This document shows positions 45,752 through 54,560 of a DNA stretch of 64,000 nucleotides, piece after piece. The position numbers and the translations under genes are program-made. How positions within the stretch are numbered: position 1 is the first letter of the stretch; every line of letters begins with the position of its first letter. The stretch covers positions 1-64,000 of the forward strand of contig NZ_FONL01000008.1 of assembly GCF_900112895.1 (NCBI RefSeq), in the 5' to 3' direction. The notes under the pieces are model-generated. The model was not told where the DNA came from. It worked only from the letters and a program-made list of their open reading frames with translations, and made no database searches. This stretch comes from Succiniclasticum ruminis DSM 9236. Its GTDB lineage: Bacteria; Bacillota; Negativicutes; Acidaminococcales; Acidaminococcaceae.

Positions 45752-46945
45752 TTATTTTGCTTGTTTTACTACCTTAATGATTTTTTTGCTTTCTGCAACG
45801 GTCTTTTTCTGCGATCTGGAGAACTGTTCAATCAGCTTCGTATTGTACGATGGGATGCTGTGTCCGTACAGATTCAGCGTGGTGCTGGCTTCTGTATGGC
45901 CCAGGATGCGAGATGTTTCCAGAATTGGAACTCCTTTAGCCAGCAACGTTGTCGCGAAGGTGTGACGGAAACAATGGATCGTCTTTGTGATACCGGCTTC
46001 TGCCTGAATGTGCTGATATACCCTGAAGAGGTTTCCGTAGCTCAGGGCCTTGCCGGTGCTGGTGGCGAATATGTACCCTTTGATATGAAGCACTCCATCT
46101 GCCTTCCGGAGCCGGTTTAGTCTGTTGTAGCAGGCATCCGAGAGGATAGGGATAAGACGGTTCCCGGCTGCGGTCTTTGTTTCTGTGATCACGGATGTTC
46201 TTCCGGAGTGACCGTTGCTTGCATGAACATGAATTTCGCGCTTGGTGAAGTCCACATCTTCCCATCTCAGCGCCAGAAGCTCACCAGCGCGCATTCCGGT
46301 TGTCAGCAGCAGCATGAATAAGGTGTGATAATCGCGCTGCAGCTTGGCACATCTGGGATCATTTTCAATCCGTTTGATGGCCCGGAACAGATTCAGTATT
46401 TCTGCGAAAGTGAAGATTTCAATATCTTTCGTTTTTACCTTAACACTTTCCACAGCGGACATGGGATTATATTTTATCATCTTTGAAGCTGCTGCCTTGG
46501 CGAAGGCGCTGCCCATGAGCTTATGAATTTTGCTTACGCTGCTGCTGGATAATTCTTCCAGGAGCGCGTTATAAGTGTTTTGGATCATAACCGGCTGAAC
46601 CTGATCCAGCGGAGTATTCCAGAGCGAGTCGGGAATCTTATCTGCAGATTGTTTCATCCGGATATAGCTTGATTCGCGCAGCTTCGGTTTCTTATAAATC
46701 TCTATGAACTGACTGATCCATTCTCCCAGGGTGATGCATTCGACCATGTATCCATCACTGATCTGGCTCCGGGTGTTTTTAATGAACTCATTCATTTCAC
46801 GCTTGCCTTCCGGAGTATCAGCAAATTTTTTCTGATGCTTCTTACCGGCATTGTCAATGTATTGGTAAATATAACCGCCAAAGCGCTTGTCTTTGAATAC
46901 GGAACCGTCACCTTTCAGGCCTTTCATCTTTTTACCTTTTTCCAT
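45752..46945 (-). CDS. int: tyrosine site-specific recombinase (integrase)
   Basis: A 397-residue phage-type integrase. It has an N-terminal arm-binding region with Gly/Lys-rich start, a SAM-like core-binding domain (about 70-165), and the catalytic domain with GMRAGELLALRW (Arg219), HCFRHTFAT (His324, Arg327), LGH (His350) and LNLYGHS (nucleophile Tyr360). It catalyses integration into tRNA-Arg and, with an excision factor, excision. The third codon (46945) was taken as the start since AGGAG is too close to the ATG at 46951. It lies next to attL and points toward it. Confidence 0.95.
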   Translation of the reverse strand: MEKGKKMKGLKGDGSVFKDKRFGGYIYQYIDNAGKKHQKKFADTPEGKREMNEFIKNTRSQISDGYMVECITLGEWISQFIEIYKKPKLRESSYIRMKQSADKIPDSLWNTPLDQVQPVMIQNTYNALLEELSSSSVSKIHKLMGSAFAKAAASKMIKYNPMSAVESVKVKTKDIEIFTFAEILNLFRAIKRIENDPRCAKLQRDYHTLFMLLLTTGMRAGELLALRWEDVDFTKREIHVHASNGHSGRTSVITETKTAAGNRLIPILSDACYNRLNRLRKADGVLHIKGYIFATSTGKALSYGNLFRVYQHIQAEAGITKTIHCFRHTFATTLLAKGVPILETSRILGHTEASTTLNLYGHSIPSYNTKLIEQFSRSQKKTVAESKKIIKVVKQAK

Positions 46946-46968
46946 TTTCATTCTCCTTTCTGCTGCGC

Positions 46969-47730
46969 TTATTCCAGATAGTTATCATAAAATTCAGGGT
47001 TTGGAATCGGTATTTTATGAAGTGCAATATCGTTTGCAACGAAGGTTGCCCAGAAATAGGTTGTTCGAATTCCGGTACGATATTCTTCACTTAACGGTTT
47101 GTGGTAAAGAAGAAATTCGTTGCGTTCTTTTTCAAGCTGCTCTAACCGCGGTTTAACTATGATATGGGCCACAAATCCCTGGAAGCAGCGCTTTTCATTT
47201 TCCTTGTTCTTAGCAAATCTGTCGCTGTTAAATTTAGCTCTTTCGGTTTCTTTGTTTGCTTCGGTGACAGCGCTGATAATTTCATCATAAGGAACAAAAA
47301 GTTCAGAAAGATCGGGCCATTCTTCATAATATTTTAAAACTTCTTCTTTTTCCTCTTTCGTGATTCTCTTACCGGTTCTTTTGTTCGTCTTGCGGAAAAG
47401 GAAGGGTTTGCCGATACAAACCATTTGTTGCTCCGGTATGTCGGTAACATAAAAGCCATTTGCTTTTAAAGTGTAAATTGCTTTTTCAATTTTCGACGTT
47501 CTCTTCCTGCCGAGGAGAGAGTCGATTGTCACATCCAGGATGTCTGCTATTAGCATCAGGTTTTCCGGTGGGGGCCAGACTCCTTTGTTTTCATAACCCA
47601 CATAAGTGGTTAATTTGATTTTGTCCGAGAACAGCATCTGGAATTCTTTCGCGGAACGATAGCCTGCTTCCCGACGAGCTTTTTTCAGATTGTTTGAAAA
47701 TACTTTTTTCATATCGACGGCATTTTCCAT
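46969..47730 (-). CDS. CI-like repressor with XRE helix-turn-helix
   Basis: A 253-residue protein. Residues about 8-75 form an XRE-type HTH (FSNNLKKARREAGYRSAKEFQ, then a DNA-recognition region and LMLIADILDVTIDSLLGRK). The remaining 180 residues are charged and lack the Ser-Lys autocleavage pair of LexA/CI C-terminal domains that I could recognise. It probably keeps the element quiet. It is divergent from a Cro-like gene, with a TACCAAATTTTGGTA palindrome in its own promoter. Start chosen at 47730 by spacing from AAGGAG. Confidence 0.8.
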   Translation of the reverse strand: MENAVDMKKVFSNNLKKARREAGYRSAKEFQMLFSDKIKLTTYVGYENKGVWPPPENLMLIADILDVTIDSLLGRKRTSKIEKAIYTLKANGFYVTDIPEQQMVCIGKPFLFRKTNKRTGKRITKEEKEEVLKYYEEWPDLSELFVPYDEIISAVTEANKETERAKFNSDRFAKNKENEKRCFQGFVAHIIVKPRLEQLEKERNEFLLYHKPLSEEYRTGIRTTYFWATFVANDIALHKIPIPNPEFYDNYLE

Positions 47731-47790
47731 GGTGTTCACTCCTTTAAAATGACTTGGTTGCCAGAGGTAAAATATTTATTTTTTATAGTT

Positions 47791-47815
47791 TACCAAATTT
47801 TGGTATATAAGTCAA
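47791..47815 (-). promoter_or_regulatory. repressor promoter with palindromic operator
   Basis: The 15-base palindrome TACCAAATTTTGGTA (47791-47805) sits between a minus-strand TTGACT (47815-47810) and TAAACT (-10), 17 bases apart. This suggests autorepression and control of the divergent operon. Confidence 0.65.
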
Positions 47816-47919
47816 CAAAAAATTTAACCATATCTTTACTTATTTACGTTGTTTGTATAAACTTTAATTAGCGAAAGACAGTACGTCAGGCGCGGATTCT
47901 TATAAAAGGTGGTGAGAAA

Positions 47920-48114
47920 ATGTTCGATAAGCAATTCCTGCGGAACGCGATGGTAGCAGAATGTTTGTCAATGAAGGCGCTGGCTGAGAAGTCAAACGTA
48001 ACGCTGACTACAATATGCCTGATCTTAAGCGGAAAGAGGAATCCGTCATTGGCAACGGTAGGAAAGTTGGCAAAAGCTTTGAACCGGAACCCAGCAGATT
48101 TTTTCAAAGAGTAA
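47920..48114 (+). CDS. Cro-like XRE regulator
   Basis: A 64-residue single HTH domain: LRNAMVAECLSMKALAEKSN, VTLTTICLILSGKRNPSLAT and LAKALNRNPADFF. Its position divergent to the larger repressor is that of Cro in lambdoid switches. A possible promoter (TATAAA at 47856-47861) and a GGTGGTGAG ribosome site precede it. It opens the rightward operon with the excisionase-like gene and the primase-helicase. Confidence 0.85.
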   Translation: MFDKQFLRNAMVAECLSMKALAEKSNVTLTTICLILSGKRNPSLATVGKLAKALNRNPADFFKE

Positions 48115-48135
48115 GAAGAGAGGAGAGAGTATCAT

Positions 48136-48384
48136 ATGATTTTAAACGCAAGGGAATTTTGCGAAAAAACAAATTTTCCGCTGAAGTACATCCGGAGACT
48201 CTGCCGGCAGAACCTGATCCCGAATTGGAACACCGGCTCACAGTATCTTCTGGATGAAGAAGAGGCCATGAAGGTGCTGGCAGCGCTGCGTGATACCAGG
48301 ATAAAAATGCCGGTGAAGTCATCCAGAGCTGGCAGCGCGGTTGTTCCGGGGGTGAAACACTATGATTACCGGAAGCAAAAATAA
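48136..48384 (+). CDS. excisionase-like small DNA-binding protein
   Basis: An 82-residue protein with the MerR/excisionase-type winged HTH: LNAREFCEKTNFPLKYIRRLCRQNLIPNW and SQYLLDEEEAMKVL. Such proteins bend DNA at attachment sites to favour excision, or act as small regulators. The C-terminal 30 residues are basic and probably flexible. It starts 21 bases after the Cro-like gene behind GAGAGGAGAG. Confidence 0.75.
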   Translation: MILNAREFCEKTNFPLKYIRRLCRQNLIPNWNTGSQYLLDEEEAMKVLAALRDTRIKMPVKSSRAGSAVVPGVKHYDYRKQK

Positions 48385-48491
48385 AAAGCAGCACCCAGAT
48401 GGCCGTCTGAGCGCTGCAGGAGAGAAAATGCAGATTCTGGCGAAGTGCATATTCCTCACTCATATTATATTCAGAAGTTGGGTGTAAGTCT

Positions 48492-51323
48492 ATGAGTAAT
48501 ATTAAATATTTATATCCGGATGCAGTTAGCATCCTAAAAAGTTACGGAAAAATAGAAAAACGTGGCGAGCAGCTGGTTGGCTACTGTCCGGTATGCGGTG
48601 ATGATCATCATCTTTTTATAAAACAAGGTGATGATGTAGACGTTGTAGCCTACTGTCAAAAGTGTAATGCCAAAGGGAAGGATATCTTTGCTGCCTGGGC
48701 CAGAGACGGTCATAAGCCTGCGCTGGTTTTTACATCTGACGATCCCATAAGGGAATGGTCGCCTGGCGCAGTATGGTACCCATATAAAACCGAGTCAGGT
48801 GACATTGGCTTCTATAAAAAACGCATGGAATACTATGACAATTATCCGGATGGTACGCGGAAACGCGGAAAGATGACTCCGTATTATCATGCTGATAAGC
48901 TAAAGAAGGGCCAGCCGAAAACGTGTAAAGATACGTTGCACATTTATAATCTGTACGAAGCTGCACAAGCCGAGCCAGGAATGCTTTATATCGTAGAAGG
49001 TGAAAAGTGCGCGGATGCCCTGATGAAGAACGGAGTGCTGGCTATAACCACAAAGGCTGGAGCTAAAGTCGGAGCCGATACGGTGAAGCTGACCGCGAGA
49101 GAGCAGGAACTTGTAAACCGTCATACCAGGATAATTATCATACCGGACAATGATGAACCTGGCTGGTATTATGCGGAAGCATGGAGCAAATATGTTCCGA
49201 AGCTCCAGGTGATAGACGTGAAGCGCTTAAAACCGGAAGCACCGGCAAAGTACGATATTGCCGATTGGATCGCGGACGGTGGCAACGTTGCTGAACTGAT
49301 GCAGATGGAACCGGTTCCTTATGAGTCAAAGGCAAATCCGTATGCAGAAGAGTGGAATAAGGTGTATTCCTTCGATAATCCCATTGATCTGGAAGGCGGT
49401 GAGTCATCCGGTAAAGAGGTGGCCCTGACGGTTTCGCTGCCGACTCCGGAGATGGAAGAGGAGCTGGATCCGGGCGAGTGGCAGCGAGAGGACTTCCGGA
49501 ACCGTGAAAAACTCAATGCGCTTTTTGATCACATTTACCTAAATAAAGATTCTTTCCTTCTGGAAGTTTTCAAAGACCGCGCCAGAGAGCTGAAGGTTGT
49601 CGGAATGGCTAAGCTTTGGACAGAATACGAGAAGGCCAGAGATAAACAGATCAATGCTTCCGAAATAGCAAAGAAGAAAAGCAAGTTGATTCCTTTGGTA
49701 GAAGCAGGAAGCCTCAGAACCGGTGCATATACTATAAGCGCAAAAGGAATCATTAAAGAAGTTGAAAAAAAGGAAGAAATTATTATCATTGATGTTATTT
49801 CGGTTCCGGTGCTGCCGGTGTCGATACTGACCAACGTTGAAACCGGTACCGTAAGAACGCGGTTATGGTGGAAACATGAAAACAGACCAGCGCATGAGGA
49901 GATCGTTGAGAACCGGATTCTGGCAGATAGAAGTAAAATTCTGATGCTGGCGAGCAGAGGCCTTCCGGTTGACAGCACAAATGCCTTGGATGTGGTGGAA
50001 TATTTGTCGGTGATCGCTGCAAAGAACGATGATCTCATTCCGCATGATGAATCAGTCTCATCTCTGGGCTGGCATAACAACAACAAATTTTCTCCATATG
50101 ATCCGGAACTTATTATCGACAACATAACCGAAAACAATACCGTATTTCAGAGCATTAAAAGCAAAGGAACCCTGGAAGAGTGGGTGACCTTCATGGCTCC
50201 GCATATGGCAGACAAACGTTTTCACATTGTCATGGCTGCCAGCTTCGGAAGCGTAATCCTTCGGCTCGTGGGTGCGCTGCCATTCATTCTTCATTTCTGG
50301 GGAAAGACCGGAACCGGCAAAACGGTCGGCTTGATGGCAGCAGCATCCGTCTGGGGAAACCCAGCGCCAGGCGCTTATCTCCGCAGCATGGATGCCACAA
50401 CGAATGCGATAATGAGGATAGCAGGCTTCCTGCGTAATCTTCCGGTTATAGCTGATGAGATGCAGACGGTACGCGACAAAGAAGGCAATTATGATAAATT
50501 CATTATGCGAGTTTCGGAAGGTGTGGAACGGAGCCGTCTCAATTCTGACAGCAGCCTGAGGCCGTTGCAGGAGTGGAACTGTATCTTTATTTGTTCCGGA
50601 GAGGAACCGATTGTCAGCATCCGATCCGGAGCCGGTGCTGTGAACCGTGTTATCGAAGTGGAGCTGGATGCAGCGGAACCGTTGTTTCCCGGAAGCCTGG
50701 GAAACGAAGTCGCGAATTTCTGCCGGGATCACTACGGTGCTGCCGGGCCAGAATTGGTAAACCACATTAAGGCGCTGGAACCCGATACGATCCGGGCCAT
50801 GTATAACGAACACTGTAAAACACTGACAGCAGAGAAACTCAGCGCTAAGCAGGCGCTGTCTGCTGCAGCAATACTGACCGCGAGCCAGGTTATCAGCACA
50901 TTGATTTTCTGCGACAAGGTGGAACCGCTGCATCCGGGTGATATTATCCCATACCTGAAAACGGAGCTGACGGTTGATCCAGCGGAACGCGCGTATACCG
51001 CGCTGATGAACAGATTCGCTGCCAATCGGAACCGGTTCATGTCAAAGACGGAAACCCAGGATGCGGAATACCATCATGAGCCGATAGGCGAAATCTGGGG
51101 AAAATTCATTGATGAAAAATATGGGCAGAGCAGCATATATGCGGTAAACAAAGGAATCCTGGAACGTGAGCTGCAGGACATCGGATTCCAATTTAACGCG
51201 GTAAAGAAGGCCTGGGCCGATAAAGGATATCTGCAGAAAAACAGCCAGGGCCTATATTTTCACCAGCGTAATGAGCATGGAACGCGTGTGGAGTATGTTT
51301 ATATGGTTAATATGCCAGAGTAA
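48492..51323 (+). CDS. DUF927-type primase-helicase
   Basis: A 943-residue replication protein. The N-terminus has a CHC2-like zinc motif (CPVCGDDHH, Cys32/Cys35, then CQKC, Cys55/Cys58). A TOPRIM-like part follows with IVEGEKCADAL and IIIPDNDEPG. The second half is a DUF927 helicase with Walker A WGKTGTGKT near residue 605 and a C-terminal winged-helix-type segment. It should start and unwind replication of the excised element. It is the largest gene of the element and follows the excisionase-like gene after 107 bases. No separate replication initiator is visible. Confidence 0.85.
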   Translation: MSNIKYLYPDAVSILKSYGKIEKRGEQLVGYCPVCGDDHHLFIKQGDDVDVVAYCQKCNAKGKDIFAAWARDGHKPALVFTSDDPIREWSPGAVWYPYKTESGDIGFYKKRMEYYDNYPDGTRKRGKMTPYYHADKLKKGQPKTCKDTLHIYNLYEAAQAEPGMLYIVEGEKCADALMKNGVLAITTKAGAKVGADTVKLTAREQELVNRHTRIIIIPDNDEPGWYYAEAWSKYVPKLQVIDVKRLKPEAPAKYDIADWIADGGNVAELMQMEPVPYESKANPYAEEWNKVYSFDNPIDLEGGESSGKEVALTVSLPTPEMEEELDPGEWQREDFRNREKLNALFDHIYLNKDSFLLEVFKDRARELKVVGMAKLWTEYEKARDKQINASEIAKKKSKLIPLVEAGSLRTGAYTISAKGIIKEVEKKEEIIIIDVISVPVLPVSILTNVETGTVRTRLWWKHENRPAHEEIVENRILADRSKILMLASRGLPVDSTNALDVVEYLSVIAAKNDDLIPHDESVSSLGWHNNNKFSPYDPELIIDNITENNTVFQSIKSKGTLEEWVTFMAPHMADKRFHIVMAASFGSVILRLVGALPFILHFWGKTGTGKTVGLMAAASVWGNPAPGAYLRSMDATTNAIMRIAGFLRNLPVIADEMQTVRDKEGNYDKFIMRVSEGVERSRLNSDSSLRPLQEWNCIFICSGEEPIVSIRSGAGAVNRVIEVELDAAEPLFPGSLGNEVANFCRDHYGAAGPELVNHIKALEPDTIRAMYNEHCKTLTAEKLSAKQALSAAAILTASQVISTLIFCDKVEPLHPGDIIPYLKTELTVDPAERAYTALMNRFAANRNRFMSKTETQDAEYHHEPIGEIWGKFIDEKYGQSSIYAVNKGILERELQDIGFQFNAVKKAWADKGYLQKNSQGLYFHQRNEHGTRVEYVYMVNMPE

Positions 51324-51563
51324 AAACATAGGTAGCTTAGATTCGTTTTAAAAATATGGGTAAGCTGAAATCCACAGCAGGCGCGGATTTGAGACGTTTT
51401 TACATAGAAACATATATTTACCAAGATACCCTATGTATGGAGAAGTTGTTATTCAGAATCAGGCATAATGACGGATGGTAATACACATGATTTATATATA
51501 TGGGATTATCGCGGTAAATAAACTATGTTTCTAAGTTTTTTAAGAAAAAGGAGAGATGAAATT

Positions 51564-52127
51564 ATGAGTATTCAGTTGAGCAGCAACGTAATGAAAGTAA
51601 CTGATCTGATGGATCAGCGCAGAGAGATTGATGAAAGAATCAAGGAAACTATGCAGGAAGCCTTGTATGAGGCGCTGCAAAAAATGCAGAGTGCCCTGGA
51701 AGCAGCCGGTTTTGATACGGACGACATCAATGTGGACGTTACTCCCGACGGCCTGATGTTCCGGATGAACGGTATTGCAAACAGAAGGCTGTTGAGAATC
51801 TTTTGTAATCGCGGTGCTGGGCCTTCCGGGGAGCTGGTTGTAGAGTGGTGTAGAAAACATTACAGCCAAGTCGATCCGCATGACTTTATTCGCAGGAACA
51901 AGTTCTATTTTAAAGTTATAGATTGGGAGAAGCTGCTGCTGGAAGAGACCAGGAGCAGCGATATCCCGGTTGAAGGTGAATGTCCGGAGCTGAACGGTAA
52001 ATTCGACTATACCGGTGAATGGGACACATTCGCGCTGGACGGAAAACGGTACCGCATAGAAGTAGGCCAGCAATTTGTTCTGAACGGTTCCTGGAGACAA
52101 TGGGCCGGTGGGCAATTCGTTAATTAG
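51564..52127 (+). CDS. element protein of unknown function, long paralog
   Basis: A 187-residue protein that I do not recognise. Its first half (MDQRREIDERIKETM, FDTDDINVDVTPDGLMFRMN) resembles the whole of the next gene product (MDQRKRTENNFKRGI, FSEGIFIQMN), so the pair are probably paralogs. The second half adds about 85 residues ending in a beta-rich part with aromatic residues. The ATG at 51564 follows AAGGAGAG; an upstream ATG is rejected. The 240 bases before it hold no gene. Confidence 0.65.
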   Translation: MSIQLSSNVMKVTDLMDQRREIDERIKETMQEALYEALQKMQSALEAAGFDTDDINVDVTPDGLMFRMNGIANRRLLRIFCNRGAGPSGELVVEWCRKHYSQVDPHDFIRRNKFYFKVIDWEKLLLEETRSSDIPVEGECPELNGKFDYTGEWDTFALDGKRYRIEVGQQFVLNGSWRQWAGGQFVN

Positions 52128-52151
52128 TGAACTACGGAAGGAGATAAGGTC

Positions 52152-52430
52152 ATGTTAAGAGATATTAAAGAAATGATGGATCAGCGCAAAAGAACCGAAA
52201 ACAATTTTAAAAGAGGCATCCGCGTATATGTGTCGGAGATAATCGAAGAAATTATGGATGTGTTTGATAATAACGAAATTAATCCGGTTGGCAACGAACC
52301 TGAAGTTGAAGTGATGGCCTTTAGCGAAGGGATTTTCATTCAGATGAACACTAAGGAAGGCCGGGAACTGATGAAGATTTACTCTGAAGGCCACTCCATC
52401 AAAGATTACTGTGAAGCTATACTGAAATAG
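52152..52430 (+). CDS. element protein of unknown function, short paralog
   Basis: A 92-residue acidic protein, related to the first half of the preceding protein by MDQR near the start, a long helix, and a beta segment with EGIFIQMNTKEGRELMKIY. It follows its paralog after 24 bases behind GGAAGGAGA and is followed by a terminator, so the two form the end of the left operon. Confidence 0.65.
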   Translation: MLRDIKEMMDQRKRTENNFKRGIRVYVSEIIEEIMDVFDNNEINPVGNEPEVEVMAFSEGIFIQMNTKEGRELMKIYSEGHSIKDYCEAILK

Positions 52431-52447
52431 AATCTGGAAACAAAAAA

Positions 52448-52488
52448 TCACCCAGGCAGATCATTGTCTGGGTGAATCTTTTTTTTTG
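52448..52488 (+). terminator. terminator of the left element operon
   Basis: TCACCCAG (from 52448) pairs with CTGGGTGA (to 52475), followed by a long T tract. Confidence 0.88.
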
Positions 52489-52490
52489 TA

Positions 52491-52812
52491 ACGGTAACCA
52501 GGCAGCCGCGCCCAAAGTTAAGAAAAATTACATACAGTTGTCGGGGCCGGTATCATGAACCATACCGGGGTGTTTTTCAGGAGTGGGGTGGGGGGTGGAA
52601 CTGCCATTTTTGGAGGAATTTTCGACATTTTTGTACAGTCTCCTGCAGACCATTCTATCCCGCATCCCGCCTGCGTTTAAAGACTCTTTTTGAGAGCTAA
52701 ATAGGTGAAATGCTAATATATATTATATATAAGAGTACGGTTCCGCATCTTTTAACTACTCTCTCATGCAGTCGATGACCTGCAGCGGAACCTTCGGTCC
52801 GGGCCGTAGTTG
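52491..52812. other. non-coding gap with G-rich tract and inverted repeat
   Basis: The 322 bases have no convincing gene. They hold a G-rich run (GGGGTGGGGGGTGG, around 52585-52598), an AT-rich TATATATTATATATA-like stretch near 52718-52731, and an 8-bp inverted repeat GGTTCCGC/GCGGAACC (52739-52746, 52785-52792). This may be a minus-strand terminator region or part of a replication origin; no function is proven. Confidence 0.4.
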
Positions 52813-53346
52813 CTATTTGTCATCTGAATAAAAGAAGGTGACGGAACCCAGCTCGGCCTGATCATCATATTTGGAAAGCTCGTTTATAATTCTTTCAAAT
52901 AATAGATTTTCGATATGATCCTCGATAACGTCGTCCGGGAACATATGCAGATATTTGTCTCTGGGCAAATCAATATACAGCGCTAAATCGTATTCGTGCT
53001 TATGGCGATCGTCATCCAGGTGGCCTTCAAAGGTGAATGAAGGGTATTTGCTTTGTGCGAATGCGATCCTTCCGGTAAAGGGTGAATATTCCTTCATACT
53101 CACAGCATCTATACTTTCAAAATCAATCACGGTCTCCACAACGTCAATGTCATAATATGCGAACAGTTCTCCGGGAGTAACTGACAGATAACCGCAGAGC
53201 TTATTCAGTACATCAAAGCTGATACCCTTACCATTACCGTAATATAAGCTGGTAAGCGTAGGACGCGTGACTCCGGTCTCATTGATAACATCGACGATCT
53301 TTAATTTTTTCCTTCCCAGAATCTCCGAAAGCTTATTAATTATCAT
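52813..53346 (-). CDS. second XRE-family repressor of the element
   Basis: A 177-residue protein with an N-terminal HTH (MIINKLSEILGRKKLKIVDVINETGVTRPTLTSLY), then LNKLCGYLSVTPGELFAYYD, and a C-terminal domain of about 105 residues that is acidic and beta-rich and may sense a signal or mediate dimer formation. It is divergent from another Cro-like gene, so the element carries a second genetic switch. The start at 53346 has GGTGAT just upstream. Confidence 0.8.
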   Translation of the reverse strand: MIINKLSEILGRKKLKIVDVINETGVTRPTLTSLYYGNGKGISFDVLNKLCGYLSVTPGELFAYYDIDVVETVIDFESIDAVSMKEYSPFTGRIAFAQSKYPSFTFEGHLDDDRHKHEYDLALYIDLPRDKYLHMFPDDVIEDHIENLLFERIINELSKYDDQAELGSVTFFYSDDK

Positions 53347-53397
53347 AGTATCACCCATGATAAATATAAAGCAAACAGCTATTTTTGTAAAGAGTAA

Positions 53398-53426
53398 TTG
53401 ACATTACGCAAAGCAAAGTATAAAAT
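53398..53426 (+). promoter_or_regulatory. strong promoter of the right element operon
   Basis: TTGACA (53398-53403) and TAAAAT (53421-53426) have a 17-base spacer. Confidence 0.8.
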
Positions 53427-53438
53427 AGTTTGTATAGA

Positions 53439-53458
53439 ACATAAAGACCGCTTTATGT
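53439..53458. promoter_or_regulatory. palindromic operator candidate
   Basis: ACATAAAG (53439-53446) and CTTTATGT (53451-53458) form a perfect inverted repeat around ACCG, just after the -10 box, a fitting place for repression by the divergent XRE protein. Confidence 0.65.
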
Positions 53459-53497
53459 GATGAAAAGACAACATTATGAAAGGAGTGATGCGGAACA

Positions 53498-53692
53498 ATG
53501 CTGATTGATTACAATAAGCTGCAGACGGAGTGCGCCAGACGGTGTTACAGTATGACCGAGGTATTGAAGCAGGCGCACATATCGACAGTAACGTTGCAGC
53601 GGATCAAGATCGGGAAACCGGTCAGGATCAAGACGGCTGGCAAGTTGGCCCAGGCTGTGGGTGTTGATGTTGTAAAATTGATTAAGGAGTGA
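53498..53692 (+). CDS. second Cro-like XRE regulator
   Basis: A 64-residue single-domain HTH protein (ARRCYSMTEVLKQAHISTVTLQRIK, KTAGKLAQAVGVDVVKLI), same length and layout as the first Cro-like protein of the element, though diverged. It is divergent from the 177-residue repressor and heads the right operon. A GAAAGGAGTGATG ribosome site precedes it. Confidence 0.82.
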   Translation: MLIDYNKLQTECARRCYSMTEVLKQAHISTVTLQRIKIGKPVRIKTAGKLAQAVGVDVVKLIKE

Positions 53693-53710
53693 ATTGAAAG
53701 GGAGAGCATC

Positions 53711-53959
53711 ATGACTAAAAATTATGTGGACATGACGATGGAAGAAATAGAGCAGAGGCTGGCAAGTGATCCTGCGGAGAGAGAGAACGTAAAACAGTGC
53801 CTGGAGCTGCTGCATATCTTTGAGGAACTGTCTCCAGACGGTAAGGAAGAGGTAATTAAATTTACTGAAACCTTAGAAGGTGGCAAGAAAATGGCTGAGG
53901 CCTTGCGCCTGATCGCAGCCAGACATCCGGTTCCCGGAGCAAAGGCGGTGACAGCATGA
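53711..53959 (+). CDS. small acidic element protein
   Basis: An 82-residue acidic, helical protein (MTMEEIEQRLASDPAERENVKQ; LSPDGKEEVIKFTETL). I do not recognise it. It may be a regulator like the small helical proteins near phage switches. It overlaps the next gene by four bases (ATGA), so the two are co-translated. Confidence 0.65.
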   Translation: MTKNYVDMTMEEIEQRLASDPAERENVKQCLELLHIFEELSPDGKEEVIKFTETLEGGKKMAEALRLIAARHPVPGAKAVTA

Positions 53960-54213
53960 AACCAGACAGCACCTTTGTATGGAACGCAAACAGCATAATG
54001 CGGAAGATAGGCGAACAGAAGCTTGATTATTTTTTCGACAATGATGTTATGACCGTAAGGGAAACGTTCCTGAACATTCCCGAACCGTATTGCCAGCCTT
54101 ATAAAGTGGCTGTTCATTTTGCGAATGACTTGCTGTTCTCTATGTACGAGCTTGGAAGGATGCATGGAATTCGGCAGGAGAGAGAGTCCAGAAAGAGAAA
54201 AGCGAAGAAGTAA
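53956..54213 (+). CDS. small element protein
   Basis: An 85-residue protein of unknown function, starting at an ATG that overlaps the preceding stop codon. It has a helical middle (YKVAVHFANDLLFSMYELGRMHGI) and a basic C-terminus (RQERESRKRKAKK). A nucleic-acid-binding role is possible from the basic tail only. Confidence 0.65.
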   Translation: MKPDSTFVWNANSIMRKIGEQKLDYFFDNDVMTVRETFLNIPEPYCQPYKVAVHFANDLLFSMYELGRMHGIRQERESRKRKAKK

Positions 54214-54530
54214 CAATAAGGCTGCCGGTTCCGCGCTGGCAGCTTTATTCATTTATCACGGCAGAAAAGGTTCACCATTCCGGTGGGCCTTGTTTTTATT
54301 TTCCTTCCCGGCAACGTTGAACCTGATCCGGATGAGCGCCAGAATAGGGGGGGGGACTGTTTAGGAATTTTGGAGGTACCCGGGCCGAAACCGAAGGGGG
54401 CCTATCCTTTAAAAAAAGAGTCGGATTTTTATCATTTTCTGATAATTTTAACTTTTTACTAAAATTATAGTGAGTTTTCTTCGGTTTTTCTATATTTTTT
54501 CTGGTTTTTTTATAGTGCTTTTTAATATGA

Positions 54531-54560
54531 AATCCCATAACAATGGGGTTTTTGTTATTT
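54531..54560 (+). terminator. probable terminator inside the non-coding region
   Basis: AATCCCAT (54531-54538) pairs with ATGGGGTT (54543-54550) around AACA, with a T-rich tail. Confidence 0.65.

Noticed and set aside
47887-51389. Shared 12-base string CAGGCGCGGATT at 47887-47898 and 51378-51389
   Set aside because: Only two exact copies without similar surroundings; not enough to call a regulatory repeat.
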